A program made the position numbers and the translations under genes. A model generated the notes under the pieces. The model made no database searches. It saw nothing but the letters and a program-made list of their open reading frames with translations, and was not told the origin of the DNA. Below, piece by piece: positions 46,069-57,059 of a stretch of 64,000 nt of DNA. Source of the stretch: Adiantum capillus-veneris (Eukaryota; Streptophyta; Polypodiopsida; Polypodiales; Pteridaceae); NCBI GenBank assembly GCA_014529385.2, contig CM043969.1:27997946-28061945 (forward strand), written 5' to 3'. Positions within the stretch are counted from its first letter, which is position 1, and each line of letters starts with the position of its first letter.

Positions 46069-46876
46069 TGCTTAACTTGCAAAAGTTTTTTTCTTCTTTA
46101 CAAGGAGGCGTGTATACCCTCTTATACTAGGACATAGATTAAAACTTCAAACGGTACATTGCCTTGTACGAAAGGTAAAACAAATGGTTGATCTGATCCC
46201 AGAACCTCAAAAAACCGCTCCCCACCCAGCATGGTGTCAATGACGTGCTGGTAGTGAGCCTTCAAGTCCAATATTACCTTGATTGAGCGTACACGTGTTG
46301 GTATGTGTGATCTATCTTGAGGTAGGTTGTACTAATTCATGTGAAGCTTAGAGGTGCTTAGTCACTCTCCAAGCTTGTGGGAGAGGGTGGTGTTCTTTCC
46401 TAAAAAAAACTCAGTAGATCCCTAGTTTCTTTAGTGAGAGTGTGAGCCAATGCTTCCGTTATCTTTGCTGCAGCATCAGGTGCGACTTGAAAATTGACTG
46501 TGATAATTACCTCGGTGACTTGAGTTACCCGATTCTCAAAGTAGAATAGTGTTGATTCTCTATTGTGCAGAGCTCCTTCCATTTTGTTGTTGTTGGTTGG
46601 TTGTAGGTTGCGGACATGGTTTCGACCTTCTCCTTCTTCTTCTTGGCACTCGGCCTATGTATATCCATTGGGTTTGGCGTGTTGGTTGACTCTCCCACTG
46701 CAAATCAATTACCGTTACGCCTGGCACTCGAGCTTCGATGGAGATGCGGAGTTCGTCTAGTTGTGCTTGGAGCTCTTCTTCTTCTGTCGTCCAATTAGCA
46801 AATTCTGCTAGCCATTCATCCATTCACAATAGTTTAGGGGTTTCAGTCTTGTAAACTGAAGGTTTTCATGAAAAGA

Positions 46877-46894
46877 TCCTCAGTGGGGGCACCA
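46877..46894 (-). other. Primer-binding site of the TR-GAG element
   Basis: Minus-strand TGGTGCCCCCACTGAGGA, two bases inside the LTR. Identical over all 18 bases to the plus-strand PBS at 63646-63663. The matching tRNA was not identified. Confidence 0.8.
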
Positions 46895-46896
46895 AA

Positions 46897-47116
46897 TGAC
46901 GGGAGCAAAGCGAACCCCGAACCCCCGACGGCCTCTAAAACACCAGGGACCGAATGGCACGCCTCGAGCCTGTCATGGTAAAGCAAACAGGGGGCACCAC
47001 CTAGCTTCAGCGGCTAGGACGCAAACAACACACCACCATAACAAAGTTTTTATCCAAGAGAGATGGATGCTTGGGAGTAATGATGAAGAGGAAGGGAAAT
47101 GAGATTAAGTAAGAGA

Positions 47117-47164
<48 letters not shown>

Positions 47165-48471
47165 GGGAGGGGGTGTAGCGGCTTAGTACTTAGGCACCAC
47201 AGGAGGATGGGGAATCCGCACACCCTTCACACATACACAAGCTCACTCCAAACACAAGACTAGGTGGCGATTCCGCACACCTCACATGGGCAAAACATTG
47301 CAGGAAAACATACTCACAAAAACTCAAGCTTTATTTAGAGAATAAGGAGATGAAATGGGGAGCATAGGGTAGGGGAATGAGAAGGGAGAGAGTGGTAGAG
47401 CACATGGCGGATAGGTGGGAGTTGATGGCGAAGACTCGCACGAGGGTTATGGCCATCATCCTTCATTTAGTTGCCCTTCATCTTCCATAGCCCAAGTGTG
47501 TAGAGGCCATGCTCAAGACGAGCATGGTGATTGCGGTGATGGTGATGGTGTGGGTGTGTGTGTGTGCACTACGCACACACAGTGCATAGTGTACTCTTTG
47601 GTGATGTTGTGTGTGTGTTTAGTGTGATGGTGACCCCTCTTTATATAGGGGAGGAGGGGGGAGAAATTCTAGAATTTAGAAATGAAGAAATCATTATCTA
47701 CATAGGCTATGTGACTGTGGGCCCCACTTGTCTGGCTGTGTGTATATGTGCCCGAACAACAGTCTCATGAGAGAGAGACTAAGAGAGAGAGATGGGTTGA
47801 TGAAAAAAAGTGAGAGGTGACATGGAGAATAAAGTAATTACAAGAGGGGAGAGAGGGGAGTGTGTTCAGAGGTGAATCTGTGTGCAGATGTGTGTGAACA
47901 CAAGAAAAATCAGGTAACCACCGGGTGGGGATGGATCTGTGGGCACCTTTTTCAGTGAAACTGAGTGTGGGGGAGGTTATTTAGCTACAAGATAAGAGAC
48001 ATGGTGCCCTTTAGAGAGAGAGGGGGGTATTTGGGTCATGGGATATGATAGGAGAGAGAAAGAGGGGGTGGGGTATACTATTTTGGAAGATAGGATAAGT
48101 TGCATGTGAGTTAGGGTGCATTATTGGTGAGTTATAATGAATTATTGGTGAGAGGTGGAGTAGCTTGAGGGGAGAGAGAAAGGAGAAAGGACAAGGGGAA
48201 GAGAGAGGGGGTTGACCTTTTGAGTGGAGGAGAGGAAAAGGGACACACGGCGGGGCAACAGTGAAGAAAAAGGAGGTAAGGTGGGGATGGGCTACCCTGC
48301 AGGCATGAGGTGGCCTATTTTACCTTTCTTATATATTTACATAATCATACTTTATTTTTTTCTTACTTTTTTCCAATGCCTTTTTTCACTCCCTCCCTAA
48401 GAGGGGGTTTTCATGGGGTGGGGACAAGAGAAGAGGGGTATGGGAGCTTGGCTTGTGAAAAGCCCCCATCA
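46897..48471 (-). repeat. 5' LTR of the TR-GAG element (1575 bp)
   Basis: Partner of 41966-43529, with a longer (GA)n tract (about 47112-47161). The TATA box CTATATAAAG on the minus strand (about 47639-47648) divides U3 of about 820 bp from R-U5 and agrees with the gene direction. Confidence 0.92.
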
Positions 48472-49358
48472 ATGCATACTTTATGCCCTCTTCATCTATT
48501 TTTGTGCTGCTATTTCTGTAGTAACATTATTGTTCATCAGCAGATGACTTGGTGTTACTCTGAATGTAGATATATACAACAATTGATTTACATTTGAGAT
48601 TGTTGAGCTGTTTGCTGATGGTTGTGTTGTGCGTTCCACACACTCTATTAGAAATAGTTTATAAAATTTATAATTTTAGATTAAGTTTTTCTATCATATG
48701 TGTTACATAGAAACACAAGCGTTACCACTCGTTATATTAAGAGTGAAGAGATGCATATTTGCATGCCCTCTTCATCTTAATGTGACATATTGGTTACTCG
48801 TGTGTTTCATATTCCAAAGGAACATCATTTTTCATCATTAAATGACTTGGTGTTATTTTGGACGTAAACACAAACGATAGGTAACTTACATCTGCAATTG
48901 TTAATTTATCCGTTGATAGTTGTGTTGTGAGTTTCACACACTTTATCAGGGATTAGATTGATAAAAACTATCAATCTATTTTACAACAGCATCCAAGACT
49001 TGTGCTGAGAATATCTCACACTAGCTGGGCTATTCACACATACGATTTTCCAATCCTTTAGATGTGATTTCTTTCATCATCTCACACTTCTGCACATAGC
49101 AGGGTTCAGTTCTTGTGCTGAGAGCATCTCACACTCCTGGCCTGTTTCTCTCTCTCTCTCTCTAATTTAATTTTCATGGTCGATTCACACAATGTGGTTT
49201 GTAATCATAAGATTTTCTCTTTAATTTGTAATAATTTTATATTGTTTAATAAATTTGTATCATCATTTAATATATATAGGGTTAACACTCATTATATAAT
49301 AACTATGGTGTACAATCTTATCGTAAGATTCTTAATTTATAATTTTGTCATACAAATA
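48472..49358. repeat. Tandem repeat of about 280-300 bp flanking the TR-GAG element
   Basis: Unit 1 is 41870-41965 plus 48472-48657 (interrupted by the element). Unit 2 is 48658 to about 48960. Shared blocks include TAAAATTTA, ACATAGAA.CACAA, TTAAGAGTG.AGAGATGC, GCCCTCTTCATCT, GACTTGGTGTTA and GTTGTGTTGTG. Further on, a shorter repeat CTTGTGCTGAGA.....CTCACACT occurs at about 48998 and 49114. No gene seen. Confidence 0.7.
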
Positions 49359-50679
49359 TGGCAGACACGAAGCTAGCAAAACATTAACGAAAGTTCGTCT
49401 CCGAAGTGATTGTGAGACACTTTCATTACATGTCAGAGGCAGAGATTAGACATTGTTTAAACCCTGTCGCTCTGGACATTTTTATCAGCTTACGGAGACT
49501 CTGACCAAGTTTGTGTTTGAGCAGCTCCAGGTAGAGTTTGCACCAGCTATTTTTGACATAGCCCTCATGACATCAGGTGCTTTAGTAAACATGGTCAAAC
49601 AAACCATTGGGCAGATCATCAAGACCTTTTAGGAACTGAAAAATCCTGTAATTACTTCCTTGCCAAACATAGCTGAGCGCATACATCTTGTGCAACAGCT
49701 TTATACAGAGTTCAAGAGCAAGGAAAAGTTAGAAAGAGCAGTAAAGCGTGCAAGAGTGGAAGCCAGCTCTTCTGAAGCTGCTCTTGAACCAGAAATCCTT
49801 CTTAGAATAGAGCCTGCAGCGTCATCCGTTGTTGCATTAGACCCCTCTCAGCTACCACCTATTTTACACCTTTTACCCGACACAGCCGTCTTCAATATCC
49901 AAGCTCCACAGCTGGGAGAGGGAAGATGGGCACATGTGAAGTGTGTGGGTGTCACACATCCCGCTTTCAAAGATCAAGTGTATGCTGCAAAAGTGTTCAA
50001 AGTACACTTACATGGGCCCACCATGGAGCAACAGGTCAAAGACGAAGCAACAATTTTGGATATTTCACATTGTGGTATTATCTACCCTCTTGCCATGGTG
50101 CGCCACGTGGAGCGACCTATGCTCATTTCACGATTTTGGAATGGCGGCCATGTGGAGCAATGGATTAAAAAATGCACTGCAGACGACAGCCAACCTGTCA
50201 TTCGGGATTACGTACTCACTGCAAGAACATTAGAGCTATTCCAGGAGAATATTTTGTAGATCATCAATGCTCTCCTCCAAACTCTGAAGTATATACATAC
50301 GCATAACTACCTCCACCATGATCTACACTCTCGCAATATGATGCTGCATTTTGGTGAAAAAGGTGTTTACGCCGGCATTGTGGATTGGGGTTCATGCACC
50401 AAAACAAATAAAACAGCCGGTTTTCCTCCTCTACGCGATATGAAGATAGAAACTAGAAAACAATATGAGAGAGATTATCCATGGGCAGCCCCCGAATGTA
50501 TATCTAGTAATATATCCTCCCTCCTGGACCAAAGCTATGGATATTTATTCCATGTGTCATACATGTAAACGCATTTTGAAGTGCTTACCAAACCCCCAAG
50601 AACAAGCAAGAGACATTTTTTGAGTAATGTACTTGTCCATCTTGAAAGCAGCAAGCGCGTTGCCCCAAAACCCAGCCTA
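49359..50679 (+). pseudogene. Protein-kinase-like gene, broken by stops, a frameshift and a copia insertion
   Basis: From ATGGCAGAC at 49359, several frames together read as one protein. An N-terminal region (RKFVSEVIVRHFHYMSEAEI; stop near 49500; frameshift into LTETLTKFVFEQLQVEF; stop near 49630) leads into the long frame 49660-50259, then 50262-50568. Kinase features: Gly-rich GEGRWAHVKCVGV, lysine segment VYAAKVFK, helix C Glu in VKDEATIL, catalytic loop HHDLHSRNMML (HxD...N) and VDWGSC in place of DFG. An APE-like PWAAPECIS follows. The catalytic core is thus recognisable, but stops at 50257-50259 and 50566-50568 break it, and the copia element begins at 50680. The kinase subfamily is not identified. 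Confidence 0.65.
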
Positions 50680-50873
50680 TGTTGGAATTAGGGTTGCAGA
50701 GAAACACACACAGCTTGGAGAAGACGAAGGAAGCTCAAGGCACACAATAGAGAGTGTGTTACTTAGTGTGCAATGGAAAGATAGATAGACCTAGAGTGAT
50801 GGGCGTATATTCAATGCACGGGGAAAAAGAGTGATGTGTTCACACACATCACTACCACATGTATATGGTAACA
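50680..50873 (-). repeat. 3' LTR of the complete copia element
   Basis: 194 bp with TG...CA ends. Lacks about 34 bases present in the 5' LTR (AACCTCCTAAAGAAGG region). Confidence 0.92.
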
Positions 50874-50948
50874 AATTCCCCCTGGAGTGCTGCGGTGAAC
50901 GAGAGCTGGCACATGAGTAAAGGGAAGTGCCATGCCCTGAGGACACGA

Positions 50949-52380
50949 TCAGTCCACAAAGGGGAATAAGCCCAAAGCTTTGCAGAAAGCTTCAAGCTTC
51001 TCATGAGACAATGCCTTTGTGAAAAGATCTGCAAGGTTGTCTTGTGTTGGCACATAAGCCAAGCTGATCTCTCCTGCTGAGATCCTCTCCCTGACATAGT
51101 GGTAATGCACCTCAATGTGCTTTGTGCGAGCATGAAAAACTAGGTTCCTCGCAACTGCCAATGCGCTCTGACTATCAGTGTAGATAGTGTTGGCAGTGTC
51201 CTGTCCAACACCCAAATCAACCATAAGACATCTGAGCCATACACACTCAACCGTAGCTGTGAAGACTGCTCTGTACTCAACCTCACAACTTGAAGTGGCC
51301 ACAGTAGGTTGATTCTTGCTCAACCATGATATACATGAGCTGCCAAGCATGAAACAAAAACCACTTGTGGACACTCCCGTGTCAAAACAACCAGCCCAAT
51401 CTGAGTCCGAAAAATCATGTAAGTCCGGCGGCAATGATCCCCCCTTGGGATAAAACAAGCCAAGATGTAAAGTACCACTAAGGTAGCGGAAAATCCTCTT
51501 GACAGCCTACCAATGCTTAGACCCTGGGCTATGCATAAATCTGCTGACCTGTGAGACTGCAAACTGAATATCTGGCCTCGTGTTGCATACATAAATGAGG
51601 CAGCCAACAGTAGTTTGGTAAAGAGTGACATCAGTAGGATCTCCAGCGTCATGTAGAATCAACTTCAAACCTGTTTCCATGGGAGTGGCAATAGGTTTGC
51701 AATCCTCAAGTCCAAACTTACATAGCAATGTCTCTATGTAACTTTTATGACACAAGGCAATACCACCATCACACTGCTTAAACTGTATACCCAAGAATGA
51801 TGCAACAGTCCCAAATCTTTCATCTTGAAAGTAGCATTCAAATCGGCCTTAAATTCAGCAATATGTCTCTCATTGGTCCAGTGATCAGCAAATCATCGAC
51901 ATAAAGAACCACAATGAGAAATACATCATCCTCATGCTTTACATACAATGTGCTTTCTGTTGGACTGTTACGAAAGCCTCGTTTAACCAAATGAGTGTCA
52001 GCTTTCTCATACCAAGCACGAGGAGATTGCTTCAACCCATACAAAGCCTTCTTATATCTGCACACTTTGTCCTCTTGTCCTTTTATGACAAAACCGCGAG
52101 GCTGCGTTACATAAACTTCCTCAAATATGTCACCATTCAAGAAAGCGGTAACAATGTCTGATTGATGTACATCCCAACCAAAATGAGCTGCCAATGCACA
52201 TACAAAACGCACAGTAGTCATACGACAAGTGGGAGCAAAAGTCTCTTCATAATCTATGCCTTTTTGCTGTGCATAACCCTTTGCAACAAGTCGAGCCTTA
52301 TGGCGATCGATCTCACCATCCGGCTTGCATTTCAACTTGTAAACCCACTTCGTACCAATGGCCTTTTTGCCAGGAGGCAA
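50949..52380 (-). pseudogene. Copia reverse transcriptase and RNase H
   Basis: RT motifs occur in order: KAIGTKWVYKLK, RLVAKGYAQQ, DVHQSDIVTAFLNGD, YGLKQSPRAWYEK and the catalytic VVLYVDDLLITG (YVDD). After a break near 51838 the frame resumes at 51794 (CKPIATPMETGLKL) and 51458. RNase H is recognisable in DFSDSDWAGC, SSCEVEYRAV and IYTDSQSALAVARN. Frameshifts near 51838 and 51480 separate the pieces. Confidence 0.87.
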
Positions 52381-52386
52381 ATCACA

Positions 52387-53881
52387 TTAAGTCCATGTGT
52401 CATTTTCTATAAGTGCATCATATTCTGATTTCATGGCAGCCATCCAATTTTCTGAATTCTGTGCTTCATCAAAAGACAGAGGCTCCTCAACATCATGTAA
52501 ACTAGACACAGCCAAAGCATAACAATCTGATGCATAAGATGCATGGCGAGATCCTGAACGAGTACGACTAGACAAAGGTGCATCCAATTTACTGTCATGC
52601 AAAGTGTGGACCAGCCATTTTGGCATACCTCTAGCCTGCTCATTTTCAGCCCTTTCCTCATCAAGTACATCATGTACATCTGCATTAGTAATAGACTGAT
52701 CTAAAACATTTTTAGAAACCCCCATAGGCTGTACATTTGCCTCATTGGAACTTACATTCGTATTTCCACCATTGAAAAGAGGCAACAAAGTGTCATAAAT
52801 GTCCTGTGAGCTTACATTACTGTCTCTAGTACATGACAGCAAGGGTTGAACAGAATCTTCCACAAACACTACATCCCGAGAAACCAGAATACGTTTTGTT
52901 TGCGGATGATACAACCTGTAACCTTTGCTTTCAGCACTATAACCAACAAAAATACATTTGACAGCCTTATCATACAATTTTCTACGCTGCACTTGTGGCA
53001 CCAAAGCATATGCCAAACAGCCAAAAACCCGCATGTGCTCAATAAAAGGCTTTCTATCATGCCATGCTTCATATGGATTAATAGACTGCAAAGCTTTCGT
53101 AGGACACCTGTTAAGTACATAAGTGGCACACATGATGGCCTCAACCCAAAAAGAATGCGGTAAAGCTTGACTTTTGACCATACATCGTGCCATTTCCGTC
53201 AGTGACCTGTTTTTCCTCTCAGCAACACCATTTTGTTGAGGCGTATAAGGCACTGTACATTGGTGTTTTATCCCATGACTAGCCAGAAATGCATTAAATT
53301 CATGAGACATATACTCCCCCCCCTCGATCGGAACGGAGGGTGCCCATAGTACATTTCGAGACATTTTCAGCCATAGCCAGAAATTGTTTGAAGCACATAA
53401 AAACTTCGGACTTCGCTTTAAGCGGAAATACCCATGCATGCCTGGAGTAATCATCAATGAAAGTCACGAAGTACAGGTAATTGCCCAAGGACGGGGTTTG
53501 CATGGGCCCACAAACATCACTATGCACAAGTTGCAACTTGCATGTGGCCCGAACTGAACCATCCTTTGGAAACCTAGAACGTTGCATCTTACCCAAAATA
53601 CAGCCTTCACAAACATGTTTGACAGGTGCTTCAAGAGGCGGCAAAGAAGCAACCATATCAGATTTCTGCAAATGCAGCAAACTGGCAAAATTCAGATGAC
53701 CAAAATGTGCATGCCAAAGTTTTGCATCTGAAATAGCCCTTGAATCTGCAGCAGCATTTCCAAAGTTTTTGTCCACACTTGTCATACTAAGTGAGCTTAT
53801 ACATCCCACGGCACAAAAGGCCAGATGCAACAATTTCATCACCAAAACTGAGATCATGAACTGTACATCTGTCATCCACAA
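52387..53881 (-). pseudogene. Copia integrase
   Basis: Two overlapping frames. The first (53300-53881) holds the zinc domain (HAHFGHLNFASLL ... CEGCILGK) and core start VHSDVCGPMQT, FIDDYSRHAWVFPLK. The second (52387-53457) continues the core with TVPYTPQQNGVAERKNRSL and the C-terminal region up to NENDTWT-type sequence. A frameshift in the 53300-53457 overlap and a TAA at 52387-52389 interrupt it; the latter lies between NDTWT and DLPPGKKAIGTKWV. Confidence 0.85.
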
Positions 53882-53887
53882 ATTTGA

Positions 53888-55157
53888 CTACAAGTCCAAG
53901 TCTAGCAAGTACGGATACAGACAAGAGATTCTTCTTGATCCCAGGTACATAAAGTGCATCAACAAGTGTGAAGGAACTGCCATTAGCAGCAGTGAGCACA
54001 ATCTTAACAATTCACGATGTGAGGTAATGTGCTTTGTAGCACCACTGTCGAAATACCACACATGTGAATCTGCAACAACTGACAAGCATGCATCATGGAC
54101 AGCAGGATTGTAAGTGCACTCTACGCTAAAAGCCCATTCTGCATCAACATTAGCAACACAGTCTCCTTTCACAGAAGACTCAACAATGGCTGCATTTGTA
54201 GTGGAACCAGCATTTGGAGTGGAACCACCCTCTTTCTTCTTAGCCTCTTTGTCCTTCAACTTAGGACACGACTTGATCAAGTGATCATTGGCTTTACAAT
54301 AATGGCAACGCATCTTCTTTTTGCCCTTATCACCAGAATTTCCAGACGAATTTCTGCCAGCAAAAGCATTAGGAACAGAATTTTTGCCACTCGCAGCAAA
54401 ACCATAAGAAGTGGCTGCATTGCTATTACCACCCTTTCTTTGAGAAGCAATAAAAGCCTGTTCAACTGCACACTGTCTAGTCCTATTTTTTTTGGAAAGT
54501 GACTCTTGCAATAGCAATGTGCATAATGCATCAAACTTGACAACTTTTGGATTTCCTTGGGTCATAAGTCTCCAAGTACTAGCAAAAGTCTGGTAAGAAT
54601 CTGGTAAGGCATCAAGAACAGTCTGCACAGGGGAACTATCTAAAATAACTTCATTTGTAGAAATAAGTTGCTCATTGATATCCTTGACACTAGCAAGGAA
54701 AGTGTCCATATCATCTTCCTCATGCATAATCTTTGACTCCAACTCTTTACGCAGCAAAGCAATTTTAGCCTCATTGCGGCTTGCATAAAGACCTGCTAGA
54801 ATATCCCAAGCCTGTTTTGCAGATTTTGCTGAACGGATGTGAGGAACAATGGTGCGCTTCACAGACAACGTAATCAATGCATGAGCCTGCGCATCCTTAA
54901 CATCCCAACGAGCTTGTTCTGCCGTAGGCAAAAAAACTCTAACAGCTGCAATCCTTGCAGCAAGACCTGCAACATCCTCAACATCGCCTACATCCTCAGA
55001 ACCAGGACGTACATCAATGCCCTGCACAATGTTCCAGACACCCTTTGACACAAGAACATGTTGCATCATATAAGCCCACATAGGGTAGTTGTCCCCATCC
55101 AACCTGTCCTCAGCAGCAAACATCTTGAACACATCTGTGTTGTTGTTGTCAACCATG
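53888..55157 (-). pseudogene. Copia Gag and protease
   Basis: The conventional start is MVDNNNTDVFKMFAAED (ATG at 55157). Gag runs through LDGDNYPMWAYMMQHVL, the UBN2 core (VPHIRSAKSAKQAWDILAGLY) and the knuckle CHYCKANDHLIKSC, into the protease WYFDSGATKHITSHRELL with an intact DSGA. A frameshift near 54000 sends the frame off; the correct continuation (VDALYVPGIKKNLLSVSVLA) is at 53787-53999. The layout matches the copia fragments at 1-5 kb, to which this family is related but not identical. Confidence 0.85.
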
Positions 55158-55481
55158 GTAAATATTGCACCTGATGTGAAAACTGCCCGAAAATAGGAGA
55201 AACGGAGCGGGAACAACCTGTGCTATACAGCACAAACCATAGAAGACTATAAGGCACCTGTTATGCAGAAAACGACACTGATAGAAATTCTGCACAAAAT
55301 GACGAAATAGCCTGTGCAGTACTGCTGTAGTGGAAACGGAGGCCGAAATGAGCCCAAATCAAAATATTTGTCGACCTGCAAACGTTTGCCAAAGCTCACT
55401 GAAATCGGAGAAAGTGAGCAAGCGTGTGCTGGAGAAGCTGGCGACTAAGCCCGGGAGGACGTGACCTACTATGATACCAAT

Positions 55482-55708
55482 TGTTGGAATTAATGTTGCA
55501 GAGAAACACACACAGCTTGGAGAAGACGAAGGAAGCTCAAGGCACACAACAGAGAGTGTGTTAGTTAGTGTGAAATGGAAAGATAGATAGCCCTAGAGTG
55601 ATGGGCGTATATACAATGCACGGGGGAAAAAACCTCCTAAAGAAGGAAAAAATGCCCCGGCGGTCCTAGTGTGTTCACACACATCACTACCACATGTATA
55701 TGGTAACA
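55482..55708 (-). repeat. 5' LTR of the complete copia element
   Basis: 227 bp, partner of 50680-50873, next to the PBS. Confidence 0.92.
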
Positions 55709-55964
55709 ACCTAATGCTTTTGATATGTCCTTATGTTTAAATGGTGCCCATAGAGTGGGTTACAACATTGTAATGACATCTGGCTTACGACCAGTTGATA
55801 ATTAATGAAAACGTAGTCTCATGATTTCATCATTGTTTTACTTTAGGTGTCAGATTTAATTATATGTTTAATTGAGCAAAAATTCTATGTTTGTCATTCG
55901 ATATATTGTCAAATTAATTGAATGGGTATTTAAAAGTAATGACATGCTCACCTGATATGCAGAT

Positions 55965-56711
55965 ATGGAAGAAGAACTCAACCACGCTGAAGCTCAGGTA
56001 ATTTTTAAAGAAGAACAAGGTAGATGTGGACAAGCAGATCTTTCTACTAATGCCAACATTGAAGAAGATGAATCTGAGCTGCAGGGCGAACCATTAACCC
56101 TTAAAGAGTGCAAAAAGCTTTGCCCTAATCACTTTGTACTCCATCAACTATTTCAAATAAGTGGCAATGCAAAAGATACAGCTCCGTTAAAACTCTCTGA
56201 TTTGCAACATAAAGGACTAGCACGTGTATTGCTGTAAAGGTTTATACGACAAGAGACATGCCTACCAAACAACAACCAAGTAGCAATTTACTTTATCCAG
56301 CAATGCTATGTTCGATATGTTTTACTGAAGAGAGTGGATTGGTCAGATCGTCCAGGCACCGTTGGCGTTGGACGTGGACGCATTGCAGAAAAGGTGGCAG
56401 CATGCAATGAAAATAATCCAATGCCTCCTCGCAAGCATCCTATTGTTTTACTTCCTGAAGAATCAGAAACACTGACGGAATTAGCCAGCCAAGGAAAAGA
56501 CCTTGCCAGCCAAGGAGAAACACCGGACATGCTTCGTGGCCGGATTCTTGAGCTTGAAATAGAGCTACGTGATGCACAAGCAAAGCTTCAACGATATGAA
56601 TCATTGTATGGAACTTTTCCAGATGATACTACCACTTCACATCAAGATGTTGCTGAACCATCCCCTAATTTTACCATAGACAAACTTATAGCAGATCTAA
56701 CAAACTCATAA
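55965..56711 (+). pseudogene. Unknown protein ORF split by one stop codon
   Basis: The frame MEEELNHAEAQVIFKEEQ (55965) stops at TAA 56235-56237 and continues in the same frame to 56711 without further stops, about 249 codons in all. The second half has RPGTVGVGRGRIAEKV, a duplicated LASQGKDLASQGE and a coiled-coil stretch (RGRILELEIELRDAQAKLQ). I do not recognise the family. It follows the kinase-like pseudogene, separated only by the copia insertion and about 250 bases, and may have been its 3' exon or a neighbouring gene. An intron across the stop is an alternative. Confidence 0.45.
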
Positions 56712-56917
56712 GTCACTCAAAAGCTTTTTGTAATCTCAAAATTATATCAAACTCTTTTCAATTGAGTGATTTCCTAGAACCTTGTTGTAATTTCAAACCT
56801 ACATTGACTTTATGTAATTTTAATTCGACAAGATATTATCGGCAGTTTATTATTTTCAACTGAAGAGACCACATCTCTTAATTGTTTATATATTTGAGTG
56901 TGAGTGAATATGTGTGT

Positions 56918-56918
<1 letters not shown>

Positions 56919-56978
<60 letters not shown>
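56919..56978 (+). repeat. (GA)n microsatellite
   Basis: About 60 bases of pure GA between the unknown ORF and the hAT transposase. Confidence 0.95.
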
Positions 56979-56980
<2 letters not shown>

Positions 56981-57059
56981 TTTGATGTGAACGACAACGA
57001 GATAAAATTTTCTTTCATCATATACAAAAACTTGTTGAGTAAGTATTAAAATGTTACTC

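Larger units (their letters stand above)
41966..48471 (-). mobile_element. Complete non-autonomous LTR retrotransposon encoding Gag but no polymerase (TR-GAG type)
   Basis: Two long LTRs (41966-43529 and 46897-48471) with TG...CA ends and high identity by eye flank a 3.4-kb interior. Minus-strand order: 5' LTR, two-base gap, 18-base PBS (46877-46894), leader, Gag ORF, long second ORF, polypurine tract (about 43531-43550, CCAAAAGGGGAGGG) and 3' LTR. The target duplication ATGC (41962-41965, 48472-48475) is confirmed by an empty paralogous site near 48750. No protease, reverse transcriptase, RNase H or integrase motif was found, so movement would need enzymes from another element. Confidence 0.88.
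50680..55708 (-). mobile_element. Complete Ty1/copia retrotransposon with both LTRs and target duplication
   Basis: LTRs at 50680-50873 (194 bp) and 55482-55708 (227 bp) share the TGTTGGAATTA start and GTATATGGTAACA end; the size difference is one internal indel near 55627-55660. On the minus strand: PBS (TGGTATCA, about 55472-55479), gag, protease, integrase, reverse transcriptase, RNase H and a polypurine tract (about 50874-50887). The flanks GCCTA (50675-50679) and ACCTA (55709-55713) are a 5-bp target duplication with one change. All pol frames carry stops, so this copy is dead. Confidence 0.93.
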
